Under the pieces are notes generated by a model that worked only from the letters and a program-made list of their open reading frames with translations, searched no databases and was not told the DNA's origin. Positions 10,508 through 22,999 of a DNA stretch of 64,000 bases are shown one piece after another. Numbering within the stretch: position 1 is the stretch's first letter; each line of letters opens with the position of its first letter. This DNA comes from Steromphala cineraria (Eukaryota > Mollusca > Gastropoda > Trochida > Trochidae): NCBI GenBank assembly GCA_916613615.1, contig OU744720.1, positions 68,898,471 through 68,962,470 on the forward strand, written 5' to 3'. A program made the translations under genes and the position numbers.

Positions 10508-13150
10508 TCATTGTAGGAAATGATGTTTCAGGTCATGTACATATAATGAGAATTGTAGAATGATAATTTCCCAGGTACTTTGGTCAATATATTTATTAAA
10601 ATCAGTTTCACCACCAAACAAAAAGGCAAGCATATCAATTTCATCTTGTAGTTCAAAAGCAACATAAACATCAACCTCAAGAAGATCTATCATAAAGACA
10701 AAAAATGCACTTCGTTTAGGATTAAGGTGTTCACAATGTAAGAGTATATGAAAGTCATAATCGTTAGTATGGTATTTGCATAAATTGCATTCCTTAGATA
10801 TTTTTCCTCGTGATGAGACTTTAATGCATAATTGTAGAGCAGATTTATAGTTTGGATGTAAATAAGCTACATGCCAAAGAATGTGGGAATTAAGTTTGGT
10901 GTGGATGCGTCCATAAAGACTCATGTTTGCGTTAAAAGAAGTTTTCATTTTCCATAGGTGTTTTTCATAATGATGTACAGTTGTATTTACAATTTTTCGC
11001 CATTCAAGCTTCGAAGGAAATACGCCTTCAGATATATACTTTTCGATGTGTACATTTAGATTATATTTAGAGAGAGTTGACAACAGATCATTGCAGATTG
11101 AGGACGAGTTTGAATATGTTGTTATTGAAGAACAAAATATGTTTTTTGCAAAGTTATGACAAGAGAGTTTGCATAGACGTCCACAAAATATGAGTTTACA
11201 TTTATCAATGTATCCACCAAGCGTCCATAGACCTAAATTTGCAATAGTAGAGTCTGTTGATGATCTGTTATCTAATCCCTGTACAATACGAGCAAAATAT
11301 CTTTGAGTAAGTTCAAGTGCATCGATTTGCTGACCTCTTACATTTGGTAAAATTTCACAACCATAAAGACTTGTTCTAAGAATCATTCTCAACCAGATCT
11401 TGACACATGTAAATGGATAAAGTTGTGAGGCATTTAATCCAACAGATCTGAGTGAGTTTACATTTTGTCTTGCTTTCTGACAGTACCTGTCGATTCGCGC
11501 TTTTGTTGATAAATTTTCAGTTAGAAGGACCCCTCCATATATAGTTGATTCAGATTGGGGGATTGGAATATCACCAAGGAGATATTGAAATTTTCAATGA
11601 GTGGATTTTCTTTTACCAAAAATAACTATTGCACTTTTAGTAGGGTTATAGGTCAAGCGCCATTTACAGGCATATGATGAGACTATGTCTAATGATAGTT
11701 GTAAGCCTTTTGGTGATGCGCTAACAAGCGTGGTATCATCAGCAAGCAAGACTGCAGGAACGCGCATGCCATATACACAAATGCCACAACTGGCTTCTCT
11801 AAGAGAGGTTATGAGGTCATTGATAAAGAGTAGAAAGAACCAGGATGAGATAACTCTTCCTTGACCCACACCTTGCATGACATGATATAAGTCTGATCTT
11901 TCACCCTGATACAGAACAAAACTTTCGCTATTAGTATAGCAATGATGTAAGAGGTTCCAAGTTTTTCCTCTTATACCAATTTCATGTAATTTATAAAATA
12001 GTCCATCATGCCAAATTCTGTCAAAAGCTTTTTCATTGTCAAGGAAAGAGGCAAAAACAGGTGAATCTCTATGCATGTAATATTGAATACTTTCCATTAA
12101 TGTGAAGACAGACATTATTGCTCCATGTTCACGGCGAAATCCGAATTGTAACATATCTGGAAAATCTGGTCTTGTTTTGAATAGTTTGTTTTCAATTCTT
12201 TTAAGTAAAAGCTTTTCGAAGAGTTTACCAAGACATGATGTTAAGGTGATACCTCGGTAGTTTCTTGGGTCAGATTTATCTTTTTTACCTTTATATATAG
12301 GAATAACCATACCTAGTCTATATTCTTTGGGGACATATTTTGAGGTGATGATAAGATTGAATAATCTGCATAAATAAACTATGATAGAGTCGCCTGCAAA
12401 AATAATGTGTTCATTGGTTATTTTGTCAGGTCCAGGAGATTTTTTTCTACTAAGAACTTTAATAGCATATTTAATTTCACTATGTGAAAATTCTTTTTCA
12501 AGCTCATCATCGTATATTTCATTTGAATTGATGATGTCATTTACTTTGTTAGATATGTTATTCTTAAAATCAGAGTCAAAGTTATCTGAGTCATGTGGTT
12601 TGGCTAGGTTTGAGTAGTATTTACCTCAAATTCTGCAAATTTCTGGAGGGGTTGTTGCAATTTCACCATCAAAGCTAATTACATTGACGCTGGTTACATT
12701 TGCTCGTTGTTTACGGACATTTTTGTAGAATGTATTAACATCCATTTCAGCCGAGAGTTCAACTTGCTTAAGCATTTCTTTTCTACACTGCTGTTTTGAC
12801 TTTCGTAAAAGGCGCCGAAAGTTGCGTTTTTCAGTTTTATATACTTCACGCGAGAAAGATGTTTTGTCACGAGGTTTATCATTGCCTACCCATTCACGTC
12901 GCGCCACGCGCATGCGCAAGTGTGCATCATTTAATCTGTCCGATTTCCAGAATGGCTTTAGGTAAGGTTTATAGTTACTATGAGGTATAGAGTTGCTACC
13001 TGAGTGTAGTAAGGCAGTGGTAATGATATTATTATAGGTATCAACAGTGTTTTCCTGATGGTCGTTGGCATGGGGAGGACAATGATATTGTAGGTATTGT
13101 GTAATTGAGTGTTGATAACAACCAATATTAGTTTCATTAACCTTATCCCA
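10508..13150 (-). pseudogene. LINE ORF2, linker, reverse transcriptase and C-terminus
   Basis: From 13150 leftward one frame is open to the stop at 10508 except for two TGA codons at 12626-12628 and 11594-11596. Context suggests ancestral Trp and Arg at these positions. Reverse transcriptase motifs are IPIYKGKKDKSDPRNYRGIT, FGFRREHG, SFLDNEKAFD, GVGQGRVISS and VLLADDTTLVS, the last being the catalytic Asp pair. The C-terminal region carries CNLCKYHTNDYDFHILLHC, a Cys/His zinc-knuckle-like motif common at LINE C-termini. Removing the 742 bp insertion would put this half in frame with the endonuclease half. Confidence 0.85.
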
Positions 13151-13892
13151 TTATAATTACAAAATGGATTTGTTACACTAATTTCCGGGATTCTGATTGG
13201 ACGAGAGCGCTCAAAAACCTGCTGCCATTTCTCGATAAATGCAGAAAAATTTGCAACCATACCATGTGCATTTATTCCTTGTGACGTCACAATCACTTGA
13301 CGCAATAGTTCGGTTTTGACAGTTGCGAGTTACGTTCTGTTGCAAAGACAGATATAACATATCTTATCACTTCCCACCTGCGTTTGTAACAAGTAAATAC
13401 ATTCTTCTCCCTAACACAATCCATACATTCACCGGAAAGACTGCATTTAAATAACTAAGAGTCCTCAAGCTTGTTCGCTCGGCAAACGGCGGACATTTTG
13501 AACGTCGTGTGATATGCTAATTAGGGTTATTCCCAAAATGCGGATTCCGGTTAAAACGAATTGTGATTGCATGGATGTCAATGGTTGCGAAAACGAAATT
13601 AAATCTTTGGCCGTTTTAGTTTATGGAGTTCTCAATTTTGATTCAACTTTGTATTGTTTCGTGTAACAAACCACAATTTCATGACATTGATGACAGATTT
13701 TTTGAAAATAATTAGGAAAAACTTTGTTAAAATGTTGATTTTGTAATTATAAGGATTGTTTTACATGTTTTGTGCCTCTATCGATGTATAACAGCAACAA
13801 ATTTTTTATAAAATCGCTACACTACGCTACGCGATTTTATACAATTTGTTGCTGTTATACATCGATAGAGGCACAAAACATGTAAAACAATC
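13151..13892. mobile_element. Nested insertion inside the LINE
   Basis: The LINE frame breaks at 13150 and resumes at about 13893. The inserted DNA starts with TTATAATTACAAAAT at 13151-13165, whose exact reverse complement lies at 13738-13752. These are perfect 15 bp inverted repeats bounding about 602 bp, and a long palindrome follows. It holds no open frame of note. Size and inverted ends suggest a MITE-like non-autonomous DNA element. A TA or TTA flanking duplication is possible but ambiguous. Confidence 0.65.
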
Positions 13893-13895
13893 CTT
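13751..13895. repeat. Long near-perfect palindrome
   Basis: Arms of about 65 bp (13751-13817 and 13831-13895) are reverse complements apart from a small indel and mismatch near the AAATTTTTTATA stretch. The loop is about 13 bp (TACACTACGCTAC). The outer arm begins AAGGATTGTTTTACATG. It may be a foldback MITE or one end of the nested element. The 17-mer CTATCGATGTATAACAG in the arm recurs at 15571-15587. Confidence 0.85.
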
Positions 13896-14720
13896 AATAG
13901 GTACACCATGATAGTCACCGCTACTATACTGTTTTACAATGGGAAAGTCTAAGGAAATGAAACATGGGAAGTGGTCTGAGACATTATAAGGACAAGTATC
14001 AGTTATCTGGGCACCACTAATATGATAACTCATGCATGAGGAAATTAGGATATAATCAATCATGCTTTGAAAACAGTTGTCCTTGGATCTGTATGTATAA
14101 GTTGGTAAGTTAAAACATGAGTTGTTTAGAGCATTTATGAGATTTCTTTCTGATAATGCTCTCTTTAGAATTTTATCTCTTTGTGATAAAAGTGATTTAC
14201 AAATATCAGAGTTCAGATCACCTTGGATTATTGTTGTACTTATTTCAGATAAGTAATCATAGAGGTCAAGTACTTCAGTGAGAGCATTGCAGTAAGTTGC
14301 ATGCAATACATTCGTAGAAGGTAATCGACAATCAATTACATAAACATCAATATATCCGTGTCTAATAAGTTTAACTGCTATTGCATAATCAGAGTTAACT
14401 TTCAGAGACTCTGCCCGCCATGGAGAGCGGGTATTCACTAATACAGCTAGTCCATGTGAGCCACGAGAAGACGTGGAATTAGCCTTCATACAGTTATAAG
14501 TAATTAGATTGAGATGACGTAAAGAGTCAAGATGATATAACTTATCTGGAGAGAGCCAGTGTTCTTGTAAAGCTACAAGATATATGTTATGAGATATAGT
14601 GTGATTGATGTAGTCAGCACCATGTATAACACCGCGCACATTCCATGTCAACAACGAGAGAGTCATGATGAAAAGAATTATAACATACATGAATAATCGA
14701 TTTCTGATATGTGAAAACAT
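13893..14720 (-). pseudogene. LINE ORF2, endonuclease half
   Basis: Starting from the ATG at 14720, the frame encodes an apurinic-type endonuclease. Visible motifs in order are LLTWNVRG, ALQEHWL (catalytic Glu), IIQGDLNS (Asp/Asn), MIDYIL and VSDHFP (Asp-His). The domain is uninterrupted to about residue 276. The frame then runs into a palindrome and stops at 13827. Family knowledge says this domain nicks target DNA to prime reverse transcription. The remainder of ORF2 continues at 13150 after the nested insertion. Confidence 0.85.
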
Positions 14721-14762
14721 ATGAGAGTTAAAATTGTTGTGGTTGTCAGTATTGTCACTGTA

Positions 14763-15032
14763 TATAACCTAATAAGGGGGGAAAAAATGTACACGTATAA
14801 TGGCTTATTTATGTCTTGTGTTAGTGTAAGTTAATTGTTTTCATGTAGCCTCGCCTCCAGGATTTTTGTTTAAGTGCTAAGGGGACAGTTATTTACAAAT
14901 AGATTAGTATTTTACATTTTAAACCAGCCAGAGGTGTCATATAGAAAGATTCAAATGCACATTAATTTTATCTAACATCTATTCTTTCCATGCAGAAAAA
15001 GCCTACCAAAGTTTTGAAATTATCTAGTCATA
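14763..15032 (+). repeat. 270 bp direct repeat, right copy
   Basis: Partner of 10048-10317 and almost identical. It begins TATAACCTAATAAGGGGG and ends GAAATTATCTAGTCATA, after which unique sequence resumes. From 15033 to about 15960 I see no gene or clear repeat except the 17-mer at 15571-15587. Confidence 0.85.
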
Positions 15033-15959
15033 TCATCTTCTCTCGGAGTTTTAACATAAATCATATTCATTTTCAGGAGCCGCGAGCCATTTTCAAATTC
15101 AGGAAGGAACTTATGAACAACGATATTTGTCATGACATTTGAATTGGAAATTTGTTCAAAGTTTGAATCAACATGATGAACATAAATAACGATTATCATG
15201 CAAGTGTAATTTGGGATCGTAAATATCCTGCATTGGGAATAAACATTGCATTTTGCAAGCCTTGGCGAGCTAAATACATAGTGTTTATTCTTAATACAGG
15301 ATATTTACGAATCTGAAACACATGAGCATGATGACTTCTTTAAAATACAATGTCATATTAAAATTTTTGATTTGGAATTTCATTTCAAGAATCTCTTTGT
15401 GTACATAACTTCCAAAGTGGTCAGCACTGTTGATTTAATAAATACAACTGCTCAGCCAAATGGCAATTACATACATCAGTGGCCGATGAAGTCAAAAGGT
15501 AAAATGATTGAGGGTCGTATATGGAATGCACATAATATTATGTCAGTATTGGTTTATTTTGTGTGTGATTCTATCGATGTATAACAGTATTCATATAAAT
15601 TTATCAAAATGCATTGTTTCTTGTGAATGTAAGCGTTTCGTTATGAAGAGGAAAGTATTCACTTGTTACAAACGTTTTGCGTGAAAAAGTGAAACAAAAC
15701 CATTTTGAAATTACATTCTGCAAAACATAAAAGGAAATAGCAACCAGATGTTTAAGGAGATAAATGCAGTTTATTCATTCATAGACCAATTGGAAACGTT
15801 GCATAACAACAACAAAATAATTCGGTTCACTTTGAAAATGCAATGTTGTTTATAAACTGTTAATTGTATGATCATCTTAAATAGCCAAGAAAGTAGAATT
15901 GAAACTAAACTTCATTTATGATATTATTATATGAATTATAAATAAGAGTACCAATTACA

Positions 15960-17860
15960 AACTGAGGCAGTCGATTCTGCTCTAAAGCTCTGATCGATAG
16001 GTTCCTTTTACTGTTCCTCACTGCCTGGAAACTGATAATTCAGCAGCCTGCTTAATGGTACCAGAGATCATTAGCCTTTGGTTTATTGGCCTGATAAAGC
16101 TCTAATAGACTACACTTAAGATTAAACGGTTGATGATTGTATCGGTCTGGCAACAAATAGGAAATTTGGTACCAAGAGTTCGGCAATTTTATTTTGGAAG
16201 ATATTTATCAGTAAATGCTCTCTTTACTAAGTCTCATGATTCGAGGACACACACTATTGGACTTAAATTTGGAAATACTATATATTATTTAATAATATTT
16301 CAATTTTATAAAACCATGTAGTCTTACATTTTGCAACAGAAAAACAAACAACTTCACTCACGCAGACCTGATGAAATCGAAACAGACAAATGATATGTGC
16401 TGTGTTGTGAAAAAAAGAACTAGATTAAATTGAAGTCATATTTGGGTAAAATAGTGATACAAGAAAGCACAACATAAGCAAATTAGCATTTTAAAAATCT
16501 TGCATGACTGTGGATAAGTATATTTCAGGAAATGTAGGTTGTTGTGTAGATTCTCTCAAAATAGCTATTCTGCAACTCAGTTATATACAGGTGTTATTCT
16601 ATGATTGAGTCTGACATAGCCAAGAAAATCCATGAAATGTAATTTTGAGTTCAATATTTTATTACTTTTATATCATTGCCCTAGGAAAGCATTGTTCTTG
16701 ATAAACTGACATTAATAACCTTACAAGCTAAAGCCAAAATATAGTATTCCTCAAACAACAACAGACGTTAAGCTTATACGTCAAATAACTACGATCTGCT
16801 GTTCTTCAACCTTTAATGGCATTAGATAGTTAAAGTTTATGGTAAACCCTTGAACTAGTTATTGATATTTGATTTGAACACATATGCTTAATCTTTAAAG
16901 TTATTTCAAGATTAATCACAATTCACAGCAAAACTTTTATCTAAAATAAATTCTGAAAAGGTTTTGTTTGTAGATATTGTATCAAAGACATTGGGCAAAC
17001 ATTCAAAATGTATCTACAGAAATATCAACAACACACACAAGCAATTCTTAGGAGCTTCAGTAGGGAATGAAGAATGAAGGTTATTGACTCCTGTTCCATT
17101 CCTCTACCATTGAATGAAGTAAATCGATCTATGTTTTTTGTAAGTTTATTTTCGTTTTCTGCGTAGCCATGCATCTCATGTAACAATGTGTGGTTTTAGA
17201 ACACATTCAGGAGGGTTGGAATGTAAACTTCGGGTCAGCAATACAGAATATCATACATGTATACTGTATGTAACTAAAGTGGTGTCTACTGATAAACTGT
17301 GCAATTACACAATGATATCGAGATTTTTGTGCTGAGGAATAGAAGCCCAACATATTTTTCATAAAAGGGATAAAATGTTTTCCGTGACTAAGCTCCACGG
17401 CGATATATTTACATCAAAGGAATTACATAACTGTTGATAGCCATTTTACAGTAGTAAGTATATGATTAAGTGTTACCAAAACACTGTTACCCAAGACAAG
17501 GTAGAGGTTCATTGATCCCTTGAGATGCAGATGTAATAACCCAGACAGAACAGTTACTCTATTTGACAGTGTTATTGAATAGTTGTCAGTATTGTTCTGT
17601 CTGATAATACACATTTCGGTTATTTAGGACCAAATGAACTCCTTCTGACATCTGTAATGACATGACATTGTACATTGTCATTATTTGTTCTTTTACTCTC
17701 CCAAAGCGTCTGTAAAGCTGATGTGAATGCAAAAGGCGTTAAGCACTGGTTGTCCTGTATAAGTCTAAATGAAATATAAGTATATGCTAGGAACACAACG
17801 TTTCTTCATCTCCTAACGTATTGCGATTATGCCTAAAATGGATGGAGCAAGCGGGAGGCA
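15960..17860. repeat. Segmental duplication pieces, copy B (left part)
   Basis: It contains the CAGCAGCCTGCTTAATGG core (15965-16165), also found near 3058, 8889, 44700 and 62630. The TTATTGACTCCTGTTC stretch near 17080 recurs at about 50612. The TAATAACCCAGACAGAACAG stretch near 17535 resembles 6960 and 60575. The AGCGTCTGTAAAGCT stretch near 17706 recurs at 51587. Together these show the same units as the rest of the window in mosaic form. No coding exon is recognised. Confidence 0.65.
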
Positions 17861-18508
17861 TCTAAAAATCAGAATCATTATTTATTGAAGGTGTAATGTT
17901 AATAGTTGATGATAAAATAAAGAAGTGGAATGATATATCTACCTAAGGATATCTTGTTTTTTACTTTATCCAATGGGCGGCATATTTTCCTTTGATCTTT
18001 TCACAGTTGTAAATCATGTACCAAGAAAACTCAAGCTGATATCTATTTTGTCACGAAAATATCATCACAGTTATTTCTGACGTCCTGATTCGACAATCAT
18101 GAAGGAGAGAGGCAGTTTTAGGGCGGAGTTAGCAATATCGGGCCGACGATCTTGAGAAAATTCAACATTGTTGCATCCTCAAACACGTAAGTTGGTGAAA
18201 AATCAAAAAAAATTAATATTTATAAGACCACCAGTAATAAAATTTACATTTCACTATAAAATGAAATCCAGTCTGAAAACATGTCCACGTGCACGTGTTA
18301 CCTTATTTCAGTAAATATATGTTGCGTATGCCTGCATGGATGAGAGAATGTCTGGTCATCCAAACCCATCAATATTATTCATCGTTACGAAAAAAATAAG
18401 GAAATTGGGTCATTCGCCGCTCGACGATTCCTTCAGACTAATCTTAATGTTGGTCATGCAGGGAATGTTGATGTGAAAGATCGCAAGACGTTGCCCATTG
18501 GATAAAAC

Positions 18509-18637
18509 AGATACATGATTGACACACAGGGTGTATACAAAATATCAGCTTCCTATCACTCACTCGGGGGCTTCGCCCACTCGTGAGATGATAGTTCGCT
18601 GATATTTCGTAAACACCCCTTGTGTCATCATGTATCT
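18509..18637. repeat. Imperfect 129 bp palindrome (foldback)
   Basis: AGATACATGATTGACACAC at the left pairs with its complement ending ATCATGTATCT at the right, with roughly nine in ten bases matching over the outer 40 bp. The centre is GGGGGCTTCGCCC. A related word, TTTATCCAATGGGC at about 17965, is inverted at 18493, so a larger MITE-like unit from about 17950 to 18650 is possible. Function unknown. Confidence 0.7.
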
Positions 18638-18649
18638 ATTACCTATTCT

Positions 18650-20014
18650 ATTGACCAAATACAACACTTTGACAGAAAGCTCAAAAGAAGTGCATCGTCC
18701 TTCCCAAATGAATTAGCTTGAATTGGACACTGGCGAAACATTACGCCAAATGACAAAGGACATAATAAAAATAGTGTTTTAATTTCCATAAAATATCTGG
18801 CCATTTTTAAAATGAACAAGCTTCTGTACGTTCTTCTTACAGCTATAAAAGCCAGTTTATCTGATAGAGTTTCATACTTGCATGTACATACATGAAATAC
18901 GTTCAGTATCATAGGTGGGTTACACGTTCAGTATAAACGCGAGTTAGTTCACTAAACTTTGGAAGAAAAAGAAGTGATTGTTAGTGGTTAAAGCTTTATA
19001 GAATATAATAAGTCATCTGGACAAAATGAAGGGGTCTCTGCTTAATAGACATAAAGTCTCTCAGAAAAGTGACACAGACGTGTTTGTATGAAAAACTGTA
19101 GATGACAATGGCGGAACCAGTGAAGATGGAAGAAGTTATTGATGTCATTCAATGCAATGGCTCTTTTATTTGCGAAGCTCGTTTACATCAAATACAGGTA
19201 CAATGCAATTTCTGTGAAATAAACATTCTAATCGTGGACACTCTTAGGGGTATGTGGTCATACTAAGGATACAAAATTAGTGCATATGTAAATGCTTAGA
19301 AATGGTAACACTTCATCACGTATTATACGAAAACTGAACCTGTTTCGAGCTGCATGTTAAGCATCAAAGGCTTTACCGACAGTGAATTCTCAAAATATAG
19401 AGTAAGAGCTACTTATTTGAAATATTATTGTTCAAACAATATTGACTTGCAAAGGGTTTGTGCTATTGTGCCACTGGTATAGACATAATTATGTGATTGA
19501 ACTTTTGAGAAACATATTATTTTCCAACGCGTAACTCATATTCTTACAATTGTCATAAGATAAAACTGTTTATAACATTCATCAAAATTCAAATAATTTG
19601 AGTTAGTGTCTATAAAAATATTCAGAAGCACTTTAACATTATATAGAGAAACATACATAAATGCTTGCCTTAAGAACGAAAGGAAATTGTCTTTCGTGCT
19701 TCTTTTTACAAGTTAAACGGGTTACTTTAGCTTCAAGTCACATTCAATTTAACAGCTGAACTTTATTATTCAGTTGTTGAAGGAAAACTATAAAAACGAA
19801 TTTTCTGAACTATTCTATATCATTCCTCTGACGTAGATCAAAAGTAATTGTTCGAGGTGTAAAGAAAGCTATCTAAGATAATTTGTTCTCCCTGAGAAAA
19901 CAACGTACATAACAAATTTAATTTATACTTTAACGCTGATGTCAAAATTATATGTGAATTGTAAATGGAATAAATGTATTTAGCATAATAAAGATTAAAT
20001 AATAATTTACCATT
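18650..20014. other. AT-rich spacer, nothing recognised
   Basis: No open frame with family motifs, no tandem array and no match to the duplicated blocks was found by eye in this stretch. Confidence 0.5.
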
Positions 20015-20178
20015 GACACACACATGGAATTTCCTATCGTATTATATCAACTGTTCCTTCTGTTTCATCTTCTGACCTTCTCTGCATTGTTTCTGTGCCA
20101 AACATGTATCAGTTAACAGTAATAACATTGCACACATTTGAACACTTACAGTAGTGTGCAAAAGTAAGTGGTCGAAAA

Positions 20179-20292
20179 ACGCGTTTCTCACGCGTAGCTC
20201 ACGCGTTAGTCACGAGTGAGCAACGCGTGAGCAACGGGTAGCCACGCGTCGGCCACCCGTTGCTCACGCGTGGCTGACGGGTGGCCAACGCG
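20179..20292 (+). repeat. Left subterminal ACGCGT array
   Basis: Seven ACGCGT hexamers plus variants (ACGGGT, ACCCGT, ACGAGT) occur every 10-20 bp, often as CTCACGCGT or GCAACGCGT, directly inside the left TIR. Their density in an AT-rich genome, and their mirror on the other end, fit transposase-binding subterminal repeats. That role is inference. Confidence 0.8.
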
Positions 20293-21459
20293 TGTAATAC
20301 ATGGCTGGATAATCGAGGTTGCATAATTGCCAAAAGCGTTCATAAAATCATGTTTACCGATCTTTTACTTTTTGTCATATGACAAAAGTTGAAAATGAAT
20401 TTGAAACTTATTTTTTCTTTATAAATTATACTTATTCAGGATTACATATTCCACATGTTTGCAACTTAATCCCGATACTATTCATATCCTCAAGACAATC
20501 TATAATGGAAATGCTAGCATAAAGGGTTAAAGTTAAGAATTACGTAATAAAAAGAATTTAATTTCAACCCAACACTTTAATCTTTTTCATTGGCCAACAA
20601 GCTTCAAGCTGCTCATTGATTAGTTGCCCCAGTATAACGTGCATTAGTAGATATATACAAAAGAGTGATTGCAAGTTTTTACTTTCGGGTATATTTTACA
20701 GTCATTTATGTAACTATTTGTGAAATGTAAATTCCATTATCTTTATTGATGTTGTTATGAAGTCAGACTGTTTATGAAAACAACCTAATTTTTTCTTTCA
20801 GTGGTCTAAAAAAACAAAAGCTCTGTGTTAGAGTAAGATATTTTTATGGGAATTACATAACTGCAGCATTTTCATTCATTACTCTTTTATGCGTAATATT
20901 TGTTATGCATAACAAGTACGTTGTGATTTGTTTGGGGTCACATACACCACAACATTATTAATACTATCTCTATCGGGAAGTATCGACTGATGTATGAAAG
21001 AATCATTTAGAGCTAAAATATAGTAACAGTAAGAAGGCTCAAAGTCGTGACTATGATCGAAAACCGGACAATGGTGCGCTTCAATCACCCAAACGTTATT
21101 TAAGTGACTTATCTAAAGCAGTCAGAATGACAGATATGAGTTTAAAATGTTGCTAACCTAAAGTACTATTGTCCGTGTCAATTTCACGTTTGTAACAAGA
21201 GTTTGATGACAACGGGATTATCATATATTCAGCATTTAAGGGTGAGTATGTGAGATTTTTTGAATTCCTATCATTATTTGTGCAATCATGTTCTTTCAAA
21301 ACGAAACAACATTTGCTGAAAATCACAAGGCTTTGTAAAGAGCCAATGTTTTAAAGATTAAGAATATAACATAGTTCACACTTTGAGTTGAAGAGGAAAG
21401 TTATGGTCAAGCATGTTATTTCCCTACGTTTTAAGTGACCAAGTGAGAAGATTATTGAG

Positions 21460-22746
21460 TATTGCTATCATTTGCGGATGATATCATCTTGTTCTCAAGT
21501 ACAATTAGATGAATTAGAGAGGTACTGTGATAATTGGAAACTGACTGTTCACCAGACTAAAACCAAAATAATTGTTTTAAAAAATGGAGGGAAGTTAGCT
21601 AATCGCGAAAATGATTCTATAAAGGAAATAAATTGGAGACTACAACCTCGTATAAATACTTAAGTGTACATTTTACGAATCATCTTTTCTGGTCAATACA
21701 CACATCACAGGCATCTATGCAACCAAAACAAATATTGATAGGTATCATAAAATACACATATATTTTGGGTGATTTGTCATACAATTCGTTTTTCAAAATA
21801 TTTGACACAAAAAAAAACACAATATCTTGTTATATGGTGCATAAGTCTGGGGCCTTAAATCATTTGATGTTTCGAAAAAGTTCATTTGTATAGAGACTTT
21901 TAGGTGTAAAAAATGCCACATCTAGTTGTATGGTTTATGGAGAATGTGGGATATACCCATTGTATATTGAACCAATCCTTAAAATCAGTAAGTACTGGTT
22001 AGGACTGTTAACAATGCCTTCATGCAGATTACAAAGAAAATGTTACAATATGACGCTAATTTATGATAGCCACGGAAAACATAACTGGGTAACACACACT
22101 AAATTTTTTTATTTTCCATCGGCCTCGGTAATGCTTGGTATAAACAATTAGTAGAATCGCACTCCCGTTTTATTTGCCTAGTTAAGCAAATACTTAAAGA
22201 TATATTATTTCAAAACTGGTCAGCTAGTCTCTCACTATCAAATAAATGTTTCTACTACAAAATGGTCTAAGATTCTATCTATGCAGAACATTACCTCTCG
22301 GTGTTTTCTGTAAGAAAATACAAATCTTCACTCCGTTGCTCTTCGCATGATTTAAACATTGAAACTGGGAGATACCAAGGAATCAACAGAAAACAGAATC
22401 TGTCAAATGTGTGATCTAAATAAAGTCGAGGATGAATACCATTTTTTATGTTTGCCCAGCATACAATTCTTTGAGAATTATGTACATAAAGAAATATGTT
22501 CATAAGCACCCTGATATTAATAAGTTTATTTCTCTTATGAAGAGCAAAAGAAAATCTTATTTCGAAAATGTGTCCATTTATATACTCAAAGCATTTATGT
22601 TTAGAAAGAATGTGTTACTATCTAACCTAAAACTATGTACTTCAGGCTTGTGGCCTTTCAGTATGGAATTAAACTATCCAAGAGTAGTGCATAATATGCA
22701 TCAATGTTTTCTTGTTCAACGTATTAACCCTGGGGGAGTAACATAA
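21460..22746 (+). pseudogene. Decayed LINE ORF2 fragment (RT end and C-terminus)
   Basis: FADDIILFSST at 21471 is the reverse transcriptase catalytic box. It is followed in shifted frames by LDELERYCDNWKLTVHQTKT, KIIVLKNGGKLA, SYKYLSV and VYGECGIYPLYIEPILKISK. The intact LINE at 46649-50269 has the same order (FADDVAIFADS, LKEYCLKWGLAINIKKTKI, VFKNGGK, YYKYLGL, ILAECGRFPL). Several frameshifts and stops are present. It is the same or a closely related family, truncated and dead, inside the 13.5 kb element. Confidence 0.8.
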
Positions 22747-22999
22747 AGTTCTTATTGCTGTAGAGTTTCATGGAGATCAAACAGTTATAAATATTTGCTG
22801 TATAAAGAGGTAATTTATGGCTATATTTATTTGAGCTGTATAGATATTAAGATATTTCGTATTGCTCTTGCACAGAAAGCTGCAGCTCACATCAATTAAA
22901 TATTGAACTGATATATATACTTTAATAAGCCAATACATCTTATGTTTTGTACATCTGTACGGATGATTTTATTCAAGATGAATATGTTTTTCTTCTAAA

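Larger units (their letters stand above)
10318..14762 (-). mobile_element. APE-type LINE, minus strand, inactivated
   Basis: The element reads right to left. It has about 40 bp of leader, an endonuclease domain, an insertion of about 742 bp, a linker, a reverse transcriptase and a C-terminal region. It ends in a 3' UTR ACTGGAGGAAATAAAG followed by a (TC)n tail (plus strand 10318-10332). No ORF1 is present, so it is 5'-truncated just before ORF2 or the family lacks ORF1. The same 3' motif occurs at 57284-57299. Near-identity of the flanking duplication indicates a recent insertion, yet ORF2 already holds two stops and a nested insertion. Confidence 0.85.

Noticed and set aside
13151..13895. 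Helitron insertion (hairpin near one end)
   Set aside because: No TC start, no CTRR end and no A/T insertion signature; perfect inverted ends argue for a DNA element of another type.
10048..15032. Direct repeats as LTRs of a retrotransposon
   Set aside because: The enclosed element is a LINE with its own simple-repeat tail at the junction; there is no gag/protease/integrase, primer site or TG...CA termini.
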